DNA of 17,735 nucleotides from an uncultured Sutterella sp. (GTDB lineage Bacteria; Pseudomonadota; Gammaproteobacteria; Burkholderiales; Burkholderiaceae_F): NCBI GenBank assembly GCA_905212345.1, contig CAJMEC010000037.1, positions 1 to 17,735 of the forward strand, written 5' to 3'. The notes below the pieces were generated by a model. The model saw only the letters and a list, made by a program, of their open reading frames with translations, searched no databases and was not told the origin of the DNA. Made by a program: the position numbers and the translations under genes. Below are positions 8,378-16,122 of the stretch, piece after piece. Positions within the stretch are counted from its first letter, which is position 1. Every line of letters begins with the position of its first letter.

Positions 8378-10593
8378 CTTGCACGTCCTCTCACCCACAG
8401 GCGCATAAAGTAGAAAATGCCTGTACCCACTAAGACGGCACAAACCAAAGCACATAAAACCAAAAGCAACGGATAATTACTCATGGTTTGCCAAATCTTG
8501 TGGTACCAAGGTAAATCACCGATGGTATAAGAGTCACCCACTTTAAAATCGGACACGGATTGTTCATTGATGATGACAACCGATCCGCTCACCGTTGCCA
8601 TGGACGACGGGTTCTTTAATTGCTCATTAAGTAAGTAGCTACCGGCCTGGCCTTCACTCAATAAGGCCACCACTGTGTGATCCGAATCAAAGGGCGATTG
8701 AAGCGAAACAATGGCTCCAACGCCGCCATCCGGACTAAAAAGGATTTCTTCGGGTTGCAGAACTTCTTCACCCTGCAAAGTATCAGCAATGGCCTGCTGA
8801 AGCTGTTCGGCATTATCTTTCTTAAAGTCCGGCAACGTGATTGGCATCTCACCAATCAAAAGCACATCTTTTCCGTCAAGCTGAGCTTCCGTGGCTTGAT
8901 CAACCACAGAAAGTTTTGTGGCAACGGCACCGGTTACCGCTGCAATACGGGCCGTCGTATTCAACAATGTAGTCACCTTCTCAGCCGAAGCTTCCTTAGA
9001 AATCACGGCGACAGTTCGGGATAAATCTGCAAAAATCGAATACGGATAGGCGCTTTGTGTGAAAAGCGTCAAATTCGGCATCTCTGCGTAGTGGAACAGT
9101 CCATTGAGCGTCAATGTAGAGGCAGGATCAATTTCCATCTGATGAGGCAGTAAAACGACGGATTTACAGTTGTCGGGAGAACCTTCTGAAAGCTCTCGAC
9201 GATACACCACCTCAAAACTTAAATCATTTTGGGCCGCTAAAGCTAACGCTTCAGAAGGACTGGTTGCCAGAGGTCCGTTAAAGGAAGGTAAGCGCATTTC
9301 ACGCTCGCCGGCGCTGGACTGTTGGGACAGATTTACCGAATCAACTAAATAATTGTTGATTCGCATACGCAACTGGGCCTGATCCCCGCCCTCAGGTTTC
9401 GTATAACGATACTTCAGATTGACATCCAATCCACCCGTACCAACCATGTACAAGTCAGGTGCAATGCTCATCGGCAAATGAACCGCTGGCGGTGCGTATC
9501 CTCTGGATGTTAACTGTCCTGGATACTGCATGATCTGCGAGAATGCAATCGTCTCGTCAATCGGCACCCAATTAGGCGCATCATAAGCCTGTCGCTCCGG
9601 GGCTTCCTTAAAGTCCTTAATAGGAAGTTTGTCACCGATTAAAACATGATCACCTGAGGCAAGCGCTTTAACCGCAACAACCAAATCTGACTCATCGCGA
9701 CCGGAAATGACCAACATTTTGTCGCTTCGGCTTTCCGGGGCGTCCATCATATAAATTTGAGGACCATCAGCCAAAGGTAAGTCAGTTAAAAAACTCGGTC
9801 TGCTGGAATTGGTAGCAAAAACAAAGAAATGTCCATTGGTCGGAAGGCTGTTGTAGTAAACAGGAAAATCCGCTCCGCGCCATTGCGTGTATTTACCCAC
9901 CAAGGAAGACAAAATAGCGGCTGCTTTTTTTGTCTCATTATCCGGCGCCTTAGCAAACACAAAAGGAATCACCGACGCGTTGTTGGTAAATGTGTCAATA
10001 AAGGGTGCCGGCCAACGAGCTAGGTCATTGGCGATCTTGACTTTTTGCTTAACTAAAGACAACAAGCTCTTGGCATCAAGATCAAGCCATAACGTTTCAC
10101 TTGAAGGTCTTTCACAAATGTTCTGATAATGACCGACAAATTCAAGAGTGATCTGATTATTCGATTTGATTTGTTTTGGATCCAGGGTAACTTTTGTGCG
10201 ATAAAGCTTACCCAAAGCTTCTGGCGTTACTGGAACCGATTGCTGCAGCTGACTATTCAGATAGACATTGATTTGAGAGCGAACCGGAATCAACGCAGGC
10301 GAAGCCGTAAAAGCTAAATCCATGGTTGCAGAGGATACGATTTCATCGGCACGCACGCCAAAGTCTAAATATTGAGTGTTATTGATACCCGTAAGACGAA
10401 TATTTTTAGCCTGTCCACCGGGGACTAACTTTAACAATGAACTTTGTTGGGTAAAAGAACCCGTCACATCAGTTCGCCAGACCGGTGCGACACTAGAAGC
10501 ATCATGCGGAGTCTCTTGGGCAAATGATGAGACTGAGGCAAACGCCACCAATGCAGTGCTCATCACCAAGGCTGACAGTTTGGACAATTTCAC
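8374..10593 (-). CDS. bcsB: Cellulose synthase periplasmic subunit BcsB
   Basis: This 739-residue protein matches BcsB (E. coli 779), the periplasmic partner that guides the glucan from BcsA and is needed for synthesis. It has a signal peptide (1-25, ending SSFAQ), repeated carbohydrate-binding and flavodoxin-like segments, the paired cysteines seen in the family (Cys160 in QNICERPSSETLW and a second in SPDNCKSVV), and an amphipathic stretch before a single C-terminal membrane anchor (about 705-730) ending in Arg-rich RLWVRGRAR. The start codon is GTG, with AAGAGAG about eight bases upstream. It follows bcsA by 19 bases and its stop overlaps the bcsZ start. Although often annotated as cyclic-di-GMP-binding, that ligand binds the PilZ domain of BcsA, not BcsB. 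Confidence 0.95.
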   Translation of the reverse strand: MKLSKLSALVMSTALVAFASVSSFAQETPHDASSVAPVWRTDVTGSFTQQSSLLKLVPGGQAKNIRLTGINNTQYLDFGVRADEIVSSATMDLAFTASPALIPVRSQINVYLNSQLQQSVPVTPEALGKLYRTKVTLDPKQIKSNNQITLEFVGHYQNICERPSSETLWLDLDAKSLLSLVKQKVKIANDLARWPAPFIDTFTNNASVIPFVFAKAPDNETKKAAAILSSLVGKYTQWRGADFPVYYNSLPTNGHFFVFATNSSRPSFLTDLPLADGPQIYMMDAPESRSDKMLVISGRDESDLVVAVKALASGDHVLIGDKLPIKDFKEAPERQAYDAPNWVPIDETIAFSQIMQYPGQLTSRGYAPPAVHLPMSIAPDLYMVGTGGLDVNLKYRYTKPEGGDQAQLRMRINNYLVDSVNLSQQSSAGEREMRLPSFNGPLATSPSEALALAAQNDLSFEVVYRRELSEGSPDNCKSVVLLPHQMEIDPASTLTLNGLFHYAEMPNLTLFTQSAYPYSIFADLSRTVAVISKEASAEKVTTLLNTTARIAAVTGAVATKLSVVDQATEAQLDGKDVLLIGEMPITLPDFKKDNAEQLQQAIADTLQGEEVLQPEEILFSPDGGVGAIVSLQSPFDSDHTVVALLSEGQAGSYLLNEQLKNPSSMATVSGSVVIINEQSVSDFKVGDSYTIGDLPWYHKIWQTMSNYPLLLVLCALVCAVLVGTGIFYFMRLWVRGRAR

Positions 10594-10612
10594 TTTAGAC
10601 TCTCTTTCAACT

Positions 10613-13195
10613 TTATAACGTATTTGAGTTTAGCGCACGAGCTGGTTTTCTCGGTGCAAACGTTAAGCACCAGCTCAACACTTTAGGAACAATTTGTAAC
10701 TTGCCGGGCAAAAATTCAATCATCGATTTGTAGCCGTACCAAGATAAAGATCCAAGCTTTAAAAAACCTGTCAACATGCGATCATCCACATTGACTTTTT
10801 CAGGAACCCACATTCCCTCACGAGAAAATGTGCAGCGATTAAAAGCTTTTTCCGTTTCATAGTCATCAAAACACAGGCTTAATTCCAAAACATTGCCCGG
10901 CTCTGCAGATAAAACCGTTGTCTTAAAGCAATAATACTTTTCTTTGTAAATCATCAAGAGACGAACGGACTCACCTTTCTTCCAAGCTTTCTCACATCCT
11001 GACAAACTTACCCTCACTTCACTTTGAGAGTACTGCGTCATGGTTGCTTTGTAGTTAGCATCCTCTTCATCACAAATATTTACATCAATCTTGCAATGAA
11101 TCCGCGGGAACTGATGTTTTTGAACTTCTTCAACCGCCACCGCCATTGAGGCTCCCAAAATCATCAGGTTGTAGGCAATCCACCCCATATTAATCGCCAA
11201 TGTTAAATATTCCGGATTGGGATCAAAAAAAGCCTTATAAAAACCGATGAGCAGACCAATTATGTTTAAACCGATCAAAATCAGATACGGTCTTGAAACG
11301 GGCCAATCCAAATATTTTTCACCAATGGTTCCGCCTTTAGCAGTCACGTTGAATTTGCCCTTATGAGGGAAAATAAGTGCCACAGTCGTCGGCAACAAAA
11401 TGTACCAAGACAATACGGTTTCATATACTCCGCTTAAGAACGGATAACGATAACCGCGCTGAAGAATCTGATTAGTAAGAGCCGAGTGAATCATGTGCGG
11501 CAGCACGTAGGCAAAAATGGCCGCGGCAGTCGCGTAAATGACATAAACATTCGCAAACATGTAGGGAAGCGGCGCCACTAAGAAGATCAAACGGGGCAGG
11601 CCATGGAAGAAATGGAACATGGCATTAAAAAAACACAACCGTTGAGGAAGTGACAATCCCTTTCCCAAAAACGGATTATCCAGGCGGAAAATTTGGATCA
11701 TGCCTCTTGCCCAACGAATACGCTGACCGATATGCGCGGCCAATGTTTCCGTTGACAAACCGGAAGCAAGCGGCAAATCGATAAAGGCAGATGACCACCC
11801 CTTACGGTTTAGTTTTAATGAAGTGTGCGCATCTTCGGTCACTGTTTCAACAGCAATACCGCCAACTTCTTCCAAGGCTTTTCGTCTCATTACAGCGCTG
11901 GATCCGCAAAACATCGTTGCATTCCACGTATCGTTGCCTTTCTGGATGAAATCGTGGAAAAGCGAATTCTCAATCGGCATTGTCCGATCCAAATGAAGGT
12001 TCTTTTCAAATGGATCCGGAGAATAAAAATGGTGCGGAGTTTGAACCAAGGCAATATTTGGATCCTTGATCAACCACCCCATTGTTTTGACCAAAAAGTC
12101 AGAAGAGGGCACATGATCACAGTCAAAAATAGTCACAAACTCTCCGTTAGTGACAGTCATGGCGTGATTAATGTTTCCTGCCTTGGCGTGATTGTGCTCT
12201 TCGCGCTTGATGTAACCGGCGTCGACTTGCTTGGCAAATTCCTCAAAAAGCGGACGACTGCCGTCATCGAGAATATAAACATGGAGCTTATCGGCCGGCC
12301 ACTGCAAATTTAAGGCTGCAAAAACCGTGGGCTTTACCACATCAAGCGATTCGTTGTATGTCGGAATAAAAATATCAACATGCGGCCAGAGCGCTTGATC
12401 ATTGGGCATTGGATAGGGCTTACGATCAAGCACCCAACAAACCTGAAAGTAACCGAGAACCATCACCACAAATGCGTAAAGTTCGGCGGCAAGCAATAGA
12501 CAACTTAAAAAGATGCCCATAGCAGAATCTGTGTTCAACGTCGAGGTACAACGCCACCAAAGATAGCGCCCGGACACAACCATTGAAATCACAAAAAGAA
12601 GCATCAGCGTTAACCTGGCTTTAATTTTTCGAAGGGCCAAGGCCGACAAAAGCATTACAGAAAGAAAGACAACTTGTCCCTGAATGTTAAAAGGCTGAGT
12701 GATGCATAAAACCGCCAGCGCAGCAGCCAATCCTCCCAAAATCCATAAAAGTGTTAACTTAATCGGACGAGATAACTCTTCACCCTTTTTGTCTATCGTT
12801 TCAAAACTTTTATGATTTCCGTCTAGCGCCAACGCACCGTAATGACCAACCCAATCACCCAAACGAGACAAAGCGGCTGCTATTTTATTAACAAACCAGG
12901 AGATAAATAAACGAAGCCATCCTCGGTTCGCCGTTGTTCTGAAACAAATTAAAAATAGAGTTTGGAAAAGCCAGCGCACACAATCCAATGTTTTTGGCGC
13001 ATGCGGATTAATCTGGGGATAAAACTCTTGAAAGGCTGTACGATAGGCAGTAAATGATTTTGCTTCCAAAGGAAGCAACAACCATGCAAGGGCCAGCCAA
13101 AAAATATTGACAGCCACGCTTACTTTAGTAGATCCATTTGCGCGCCAAAGACGAGCTTTATTGACAAAATAATTCAGTATAGTTGCCGAAGGCAT
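10613..13195 (-). CDS. bcsA: Cellulose synthase catalytic subunit BcsA, with degenerate PilZ domain
   Basis: This 860-residue inner-membrane GT2 enzyme polymerises UDP-glucose into beta-1,4-glucan and moves it across the membrane. It aligns almost end to end with E. coli BcsA (872). Membrane segments flank a cytosolic catalytic domain with DDG (310-312), DCD (358-360), FCGSSAV (429-435), TED (453-455) and QRIRW (491-495). The gating loop FNVTAKGG is at 615-622. The PilZ region (about 686-800) is present but altered: E. coli RRSHR is HQFPR here (694-698), and E. coli DFSDGG is QYSQSE (721-726). Most ligands expected for cyclic di-GMP are therefore missing. It is the first gene of the operon, with a -10 element at 13272-13277. 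The ATG has no good ribosome site: AAGGGG is about 15 bases upstream. Confidence 0.96.
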   Translation of the reverse strand: MPSATILNYFVNKARLWRANGSTKVSVAVNIFWLALAWLLLPLEAKSFTAYRTAFQEFYPQINPHAPKTLDCVRWLFQTLFLICFRTTANRGWLRLFISWFVNKIAAALSRLGDWVGHYGALALDGNHKSFETIDKKGEELSRPIKLTLLWILGGLAAALAVLCITQPFNIQGQVVFLSVMLLSALALRKIKARLTLMLLFVISMVVSGRYLWWRCTSTLNTDSAMGIFLSCLLLAAELYAFVVMVLGYFQVCWVLDRKPYPMPNDQALWPHVDIFIPTYNESLDVVKPTVFAALNLQWPADKLHVYILDDGSRPLFEEFAKQVDAGYIKREEHNHAKAGNINHAMTVTNGEFVTIFDCDHVPSSDFLVKTMGWLIKDPNIALVQTPHHFYSPDPFEKNLHLDRTMPIENSLFHDFIQKGNDTWNATMFCGSSAVMRRKALEEVGGIAVETVTEDAHTSLKLNRKGWSSAFIDLPLASGLSTETLAAHIGQRIRWARGMIQIFRLDNPFLGKGLSLPQRLCFFNAMFHFFHGLPRLIFLVAPLPYMFANVYVIYATAAAIFAYVLPHMIHSALTNQILQRGYRYPFLSGVYETVLSWYILLPTTVALIFPHKGKFNVTAKGGTIGEKYLDWPVSRPYLILIGLNIIGLLIGFYKAFFDPNPEYLTLAINMGWIAYNLMILGASMAVAVEEVQKHQFPRIHCKIDVNICDEEDANYKATMTQYSQSEVRVSLSGCEKAWKKGESVRLLMIYKEKYYCFKTTVLSAEPGNVLELSLCFDDYETEKAFNRCTFSREGMWVPEKVNVDDRMLTGFLKLGSLSWYGYKSMIEFLPGKLQIVPKVLSWCLTFAPRKPARALNSNTL

Positions 13196-13271
13196 GTTTT
13201 ATATTAAGGGCCCCTTTTCAGTGGACGCCCCCGTTTAAACTGTGTCGGTAATTACTTTTATGAAACGAAAA

Positions 13272-13277
13272 ATTATA
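13272..13277 (-). promoter_or_regulatory. Probable -10 element of the bcs operon promoter
   Basis: A perfect TATAAT on the reverse strand lies about 77 bases before the bcsA start, giving a leader of about 70 bases. No good -35 is found 16-18 bases upstream (AGGCTT, AAGGCT or TAAGGC), so the promoter may be weak or need an activator. The gap 13196-13316 holds nothing else that I recognise. Confidence 0.45.
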
Positions 13278-13333
13278 GACGACTCCTCAAATAAAGCCTT
13301 AACAAATTGTTATTAACCTCTACCGGCAAAAGC

Positions 13334-13357
13334 AAAAAATGGCGAGGGTCTCGCCAT
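13334..13357 (-). terminator. Minus-strand intrinsic terminator or attenuator upstream of bcsA
   Basis: A perfect 8-base stem (ATGGCGAG / CTCGCCAT) with a 3-base loop is followed on the reverse strand by five further T after the stem, then GCTTTT. It lies about 57 bases upstream of the bcs -10 element. No minus-strand gene is recognised ahead of it, so it may stop an unknown transcript or attenuate a more distal bcs promoter. It overlaps the first codon of the cyclophilin-like pseudogene on the other strand. Confidence 0.6.
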
Positions 13358-13699
13358 GTTAAAGGAAAAGGTCGTCATTGAAACTGATCCTGTAAAGCTG
13401 ATCGCGACACTTAAAGATAATATCGCCGTGCGAGATCTTATTGAACGTCTGCCTTGTGAAATCTGCTTTGAAAATTTACACGGACGAAGTTTTGCCATCA
13501 GTTTGAAAAAGCATTGCTAACCGATGCGGTCAGAACTGAGGGCTACGATGTGTGGGGGGGGATTGTCTATTGGCCGCCATGACACAGCCTTGGGATTATG
13601 TATGAACAAAATAGAGAACATTTTGCTATGCAGTCGATCGGACGGCTGGATGCTGGTGTGAGCGCTCTCCCCTAAGGCGACTTTACAGCGAAGCTTTAG
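13356..13699 (+). pseudogene. Decayed cyclophilin-like fold protein gene
   Basis: The frame from the ATG at 13356 gives IATLKDNIAVRDLIERLP and then FENLHGRSFAI, which resembles small cyclophilin-like fold proteins of about 115 residues. Loss of one base around 13502-13504 (a T-run) puts the rest in another frame: KALLTDAVRTEGYDVWGG, IVYWPP, a TGA (13580-13582, apparently from CGA for Arg), LGIMYEQN, SIGRLDAGVSALP, a TAA (13673-13675, apparently from AAA), then GDFTAKL and TAG at 13697-13699. Joined up, the pieces give about 114 residues, the usual family length. An 8-G run (13554-13561) lies where the family normally has Val-Gly-Asp. The family name rests on remembered motifs; the decay (one frameshift, two stops) is visible directly. 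The opposite-strand frames here are shadows. The 170 bases that follow, up to the tRNA promoter, hold nothing recognised. Confidence 0.75.
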
Positions 13700-13869
13700 T
13701 TGCAATAGAAAGAGCATGGTGCGTGTACCATTCCCCGGACGCCAGTTTTTGCAAGGTATGCTTGGGTAGGGTTTGACACGTAGATGAAAACAGTGTCCGA
13801 AGGCTACGGTGCTTGCCAGATTTAAAACACGGAAAACGAGGGAAGAAAAAACGAATAAGCTCCTAAAAC

Positions 13870-13899
13870 TTGACAACATAAAGAATGGTTATATATAAT
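13870..13899 (+). promoter_or_regulatory. Promoter of the initiator tRNA gene
   Basis: A perfect -35 (TTGACA, 13870-13875) and a perfect -10 (TATAAT, 13894-13899) are 18 bases apart. The predicted start near 13906 is about 14 bases before the mature tRNA. Confidence 0.85.
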
Positions 13900-13919
13900 C
13901 CAGTCCTTCGTTAAGTGAT

Positions 13920-13996
<77 letters not shown>

Positions 13997-14004
13997 ATTC
14001 AGTG

Positions 14005-14036
14005 TCTCATCAGTCGAAAGGCTTCTGAGATTTTTT
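14005..14036 (+). terminator. Intrinsic terminator of the initiator tRNA gene
   Basis: TCTCA and TGAGA form the outer stem and AGTC and GGCT the inner stem on a GAAA tetraloop, with a small internal loop between. Six T follow directly (14031-14036). It starts nine bases after the tRNA CCA end. Confidence 0.85.
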
Positions 14037-14101
14037 GTTTCTATCGTTTCCTAATTTCCAGATCATTGCACTCAAAATCCATAGTAATCTTTTTAAACAG
14101 T

Positions 14102-14482
14102 TCAATACTTTTGTTTTGAAGGAATCACTCCTCGTACTCCGCCCTTTGGGTCCTCTACATCTCCCAAAAAACGAGGGATCAGATGCATGTGAACATGAAA
14201 AACAGATTGCCCTGCAGCAACATTAACATTCACACCAATGTTGTAACCGTTTGGATGAAAACGTTCTTCAACTTTAGTTTGTACTACTTTCAATAGAGCC
14301 TGCATAGCTACGCACTCTTCTACACTCAAATCGAAGTAATTTGCCACATGACGCTTTGGAATAATCAGTGAATGACCTGGATTCACCGGGAAACTATCAT
14401 AGAACGCGACAGCGAGTTCGTTCTCAGCAATGATCTCTTTGTCTTGATCAAGATTGCAAAAAATACATTGTCTATCGTTCAT
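14102..14482 (-). CDS. HIT family protein (Hint/Fhit-like nucleotide hydrolase)
   Basis: This 126-residue protein carries the histidine triad HVHMH (96-100), with His98 the expected nucleophile. It has an N-terminal zinc-type pair, CIFC (6-9), with His45 in PKRH as a further likely ligand. Conserved blocks NPGHSLIIPKRH (34-45) and GYNIGVNVNVAAGQSVFHVH are typical. HIT proteins hydrolyse nucleoside phosphoramidates or diadenosine polyphosphates; the exact substrate is not predictable. The start has AGGA eight bases upstream. It converges with the tRNA gene, is not closely linked to any pathway here, and shows no clear terminator of its own. Confidence 0.93.
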   Translation of the reverse strand: MNDRQCIFCNLDQDKEIIAENELAVAFYDSFPVNPGHSLIIPKRHVANYFDLSVEECVAMQALLKVVQTKVEERFHPNGYNIGVNVNVAAGQSVFHVHMHLIPRFLGDVEDPKGGVRGVIPSKQKY

Positions 14483-14561
14483 TACATTTCCTATATAAGA
14501 TTTAGCTCATTTACGTAAGACAAAGAGATGCCGGTTTGATGCTGAAAACAGACGAGATATC

Positions 14562-14581
14562 AAAAAAAAGTAGTGGACTTT
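14562..14581 (-). terminator. Weak terminator candidate downstream of the M20 amidohydrolase gene
   Basis: On the reverse strand AAAGT and ACTTT form a 5-base stem on a 5-base loop, merging into eight T (14562-14569). The stem is short and A/T-rich. It lies about 75 bases after the amidohydrolase stop, beyond the stronger hairpin at 14592-14622. Confidence 0.3.
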
Positions 14582-14591
14582 CCAATTAATC

Positions 14592-14628
14592 TGCTCTCAG
14601 CTCCTTAAAGAAACCGAGAGCATTTTTT
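14592..14628 (+). terminator. Plus-strand intrinsic terminator with no known gene ahead of it
   Basis: TGCTCTC (14592-14598) pairs with GAGAGCA (14616-14622), the stem may extend two pairs inward, and six T follow on the plus strand (14623-14628). On the minus strand the hairpin is preceded by A and has no T-run after it, so it works best for plus-strand transcription. The nearest plus-strand gene upstream is the tRNA, which has its own terminator. Confidence 0.7.
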
Positions 14629-14653
14629 CATTCAATCAACGCTGTAATAACGT

Positions 14654-15853
14654 TTATTTTTCTAAGGTCTCCAGACGCTTAATTGCCATATTGGCCACAA
14701 CGCTGACAGCAACCGGCAAAACCTCATCATTAAAGTCAAAGTTCGGGTTATGGAGGCTGACGGTATGCTCATCATCCTTGATACCAACACGAATAATGCA
14801 ACCGGGCACCTTTTGCAGATATTCGCTGAAGTCTTCAGAACTCATGAAAGGATCAATCACCTTAACATGATCTTCTCCTAAAAGTTCGCCGGTCACCTTC
14901 AACGCCGCCTCTGTCTGAGCCGGGCTGTTAATAACAGATCCACATTCATGAACGTACTTCAATTCCACCTCACAACCATTGGCTGCAGCAATGGACGGAA
15001 CCATGGTTTTGACAAGCTCTTCGATTTGAACGCGTGTTTGTGGCAAGAACGTGCGGATGGTGCCGCTTAACGTACATTCTGCTGGCACAACATTCATAGC
15101 TTCAAAACGACCGGCATTGATAGAGCAGATGGAAAGCACAGCCGTATCAATCGGATTGACCTTACGGGAAACGATCGTTTGCAAAGCCGTTACGATTTGG
15201 GCTGCCACCGGAATAGGGTCCACTCCTAAATGAGGACGACCGCCATGAGTTCCCTTCCCCTTCACAGTAATGTAGAGACTGTCAGAGGCTGCCTGCAAAG
15301 GACCAGGCTTGAAACCGATCGTTCCCTTGGGCAACATCGGTTCTGTATGGCCACCATAAATTTCTTCAATTCCATACTTTTCCAACAAACCGGCTTCAAT
15401 AAGGGCACGTGCTCCCTGGCTAATTTCCTCTGCTGGTTGGAACACCAAAACGACCTTACCGGGGAAGTCTCGATGAGAAGCTAAATAACGAGCCACTCCC
15501 AAAAGCCAAGTCGTGTGGCCGTCATGTCCGCAAGCGTGGGCGTAACCTTCATTTTGACTGCACCAATCCTTACCGCAACGATCATTCATCGGCAAGCAAT
15601 CCATATCGGCACGAACACCAATCGTGTGTCCTGCGCGATTGCCTTCAATAACAGCAATAACCGCACCCTTAACAAAATCGGTATTGACATCCTTGACACC
15701 CCATTGACGAAGGTGATCACAAATAACTCCGACTGTGCGCTCGGTATTAAAACCGTATTCAGGATGACTATGTAGATCGTGACGAATCGCTGTTAATTCA
15801 TCTGCCCACTGAGCCACGTCAGGCAACAAACGGTCTGCTAGCAGTACTGCCAT
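14654..15853 (-). CDS. M20 family amidohydrolase (aminoacylase/IAA-amino acid hydrolase type)
   Basis: This 399-residue, cytosolic, metal-dependent hydrolase belongs to peptidase family M20, subfamily D. It cleaves N-acyl or other amide bonds of amino acid conjugates. Likely metal ligands are Cys108 and His110 in ACGHDGH (107-113), Glu142-Glu143 in QPAEE, His169 in GGHTEP (GLHxxP in many relatives) and His368 in SLHNP. The early conserved motif is RHDLHSHPE (24-32), and the dimer-domain motif is GKGTHGGRPH (199-208). The ATG at 15853 is chosen because GGAG lies eight bases upstream and the protein then starts like its relatives; a frame open to 16255 would add 134 residues rich in Arg/Phe with no homology. 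It is divergent from xpt, and a 40-base dyad sits just upstream of it. The substrate is unknown. Confidence 0.93.
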   Translation of the reverse strand: MAVLLADRLLPDVAQWADELTAIRHDLHSHPEYGFNTERTVGVICDHLRQWGVKDVNTDFVKGAVIAVIEGNRAGHTIGVRADMDCLPMNDRCGKDWCSQNEGYAHACGHDGHTTWLLGVARYLASHRDFPGKVVLVFQPAEEISQGARALIEAGLLEKYGIEEIYGGHTEPMLPKGTIGFKPGPLQAASDSLYITVKGKGTHGGRPHLGVDPIPVAAQIVTALQTIVSRKVNPIDTAVLSICSINAGRFEAMNVVPAECTLSGTIRTFLPQTRVQIEELVKTMVPSIAAANGCEVELKYVHECGSVINSPAQTEAALKVTGELLGEDHVKVIDPFMSSEDFSEYLQKVPGCIIRVGIKDDEHTVSLHNPNFDFNDEVLPVAVSVVANMAIKRLETLEK

Positions 15854-15877
15854 TATTATTTCTCCTAAAGAAGGGAT

Positions 15878-15917
15878 CAAACGCCACATAACGATAACTA
15901 ATATCGTTAGCCGTTTG
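15878..15917. repeat. Nested inverted repeat upstream of the M20 amidohydrolase gene
   Basis: A perfect 8-base dyad, TAACGATA / TATCGTTA, with a 5-base spacer (15889-15909), lies inside a second dyad, CAAACG / CGTTTG (15878-15883 and 15912-15917). It starts 25 bases before the amidohydrolase start codon, between two divergent genes, so it could be an operator or a leader hairpin. No T-run follows closely enough on the minus strand to suggest a terminator. The rest of 15918-16120 shows no gene and no convincing promoter. Confidence 0.6.
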
Positions 15918-16122
15918 AATAAAAAAGTTATGAGAAACTTTAACACTAATACAGTGATTTCTTCTAAACGAAAATAGCTAAAGAAGCGAAATATTCTCCG
16001 AGCCGTATAATTGCGCCATCTCTTCTTTGTTCTCAACAAGATAGCCTTGGGATTAGGTCTCGCTATTCTATTTTCAGAACTATTTTGTTGGACTGGCAAG
16101 TACTCATTGAAATTCTTTACTG

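Noticed and set aside
8378..8455. N-terminal extension of BcsZ from 8455
   Set aside because: The extra 26 residues precede a perfect signal peptide and lie within bcsB; the ATGA start with a good ribosome site is preferred.
13313..13498. Minus-strand frame of 61 codons
   Set aside because: It is antisense to the readable cyclophilin-like pseudogene and runs through the terminator hairpin.
13360..13860. Housekeeping RNA gene (6S RNA, RNase P RNA or tmRNA) upstream of bcsA
   Set aside because: None of the conserved core sequences of RNase P RNA or tmRNA is found on either strand, and no convincing 6S fold was found by eye.
13517..13879. Minus-strand frame of 120 codons
   Set aside because: It is antisense to the pseudogene, Ser/Arg-rich with no family resemblance; the plus strand carries the recognisable protein remnants.
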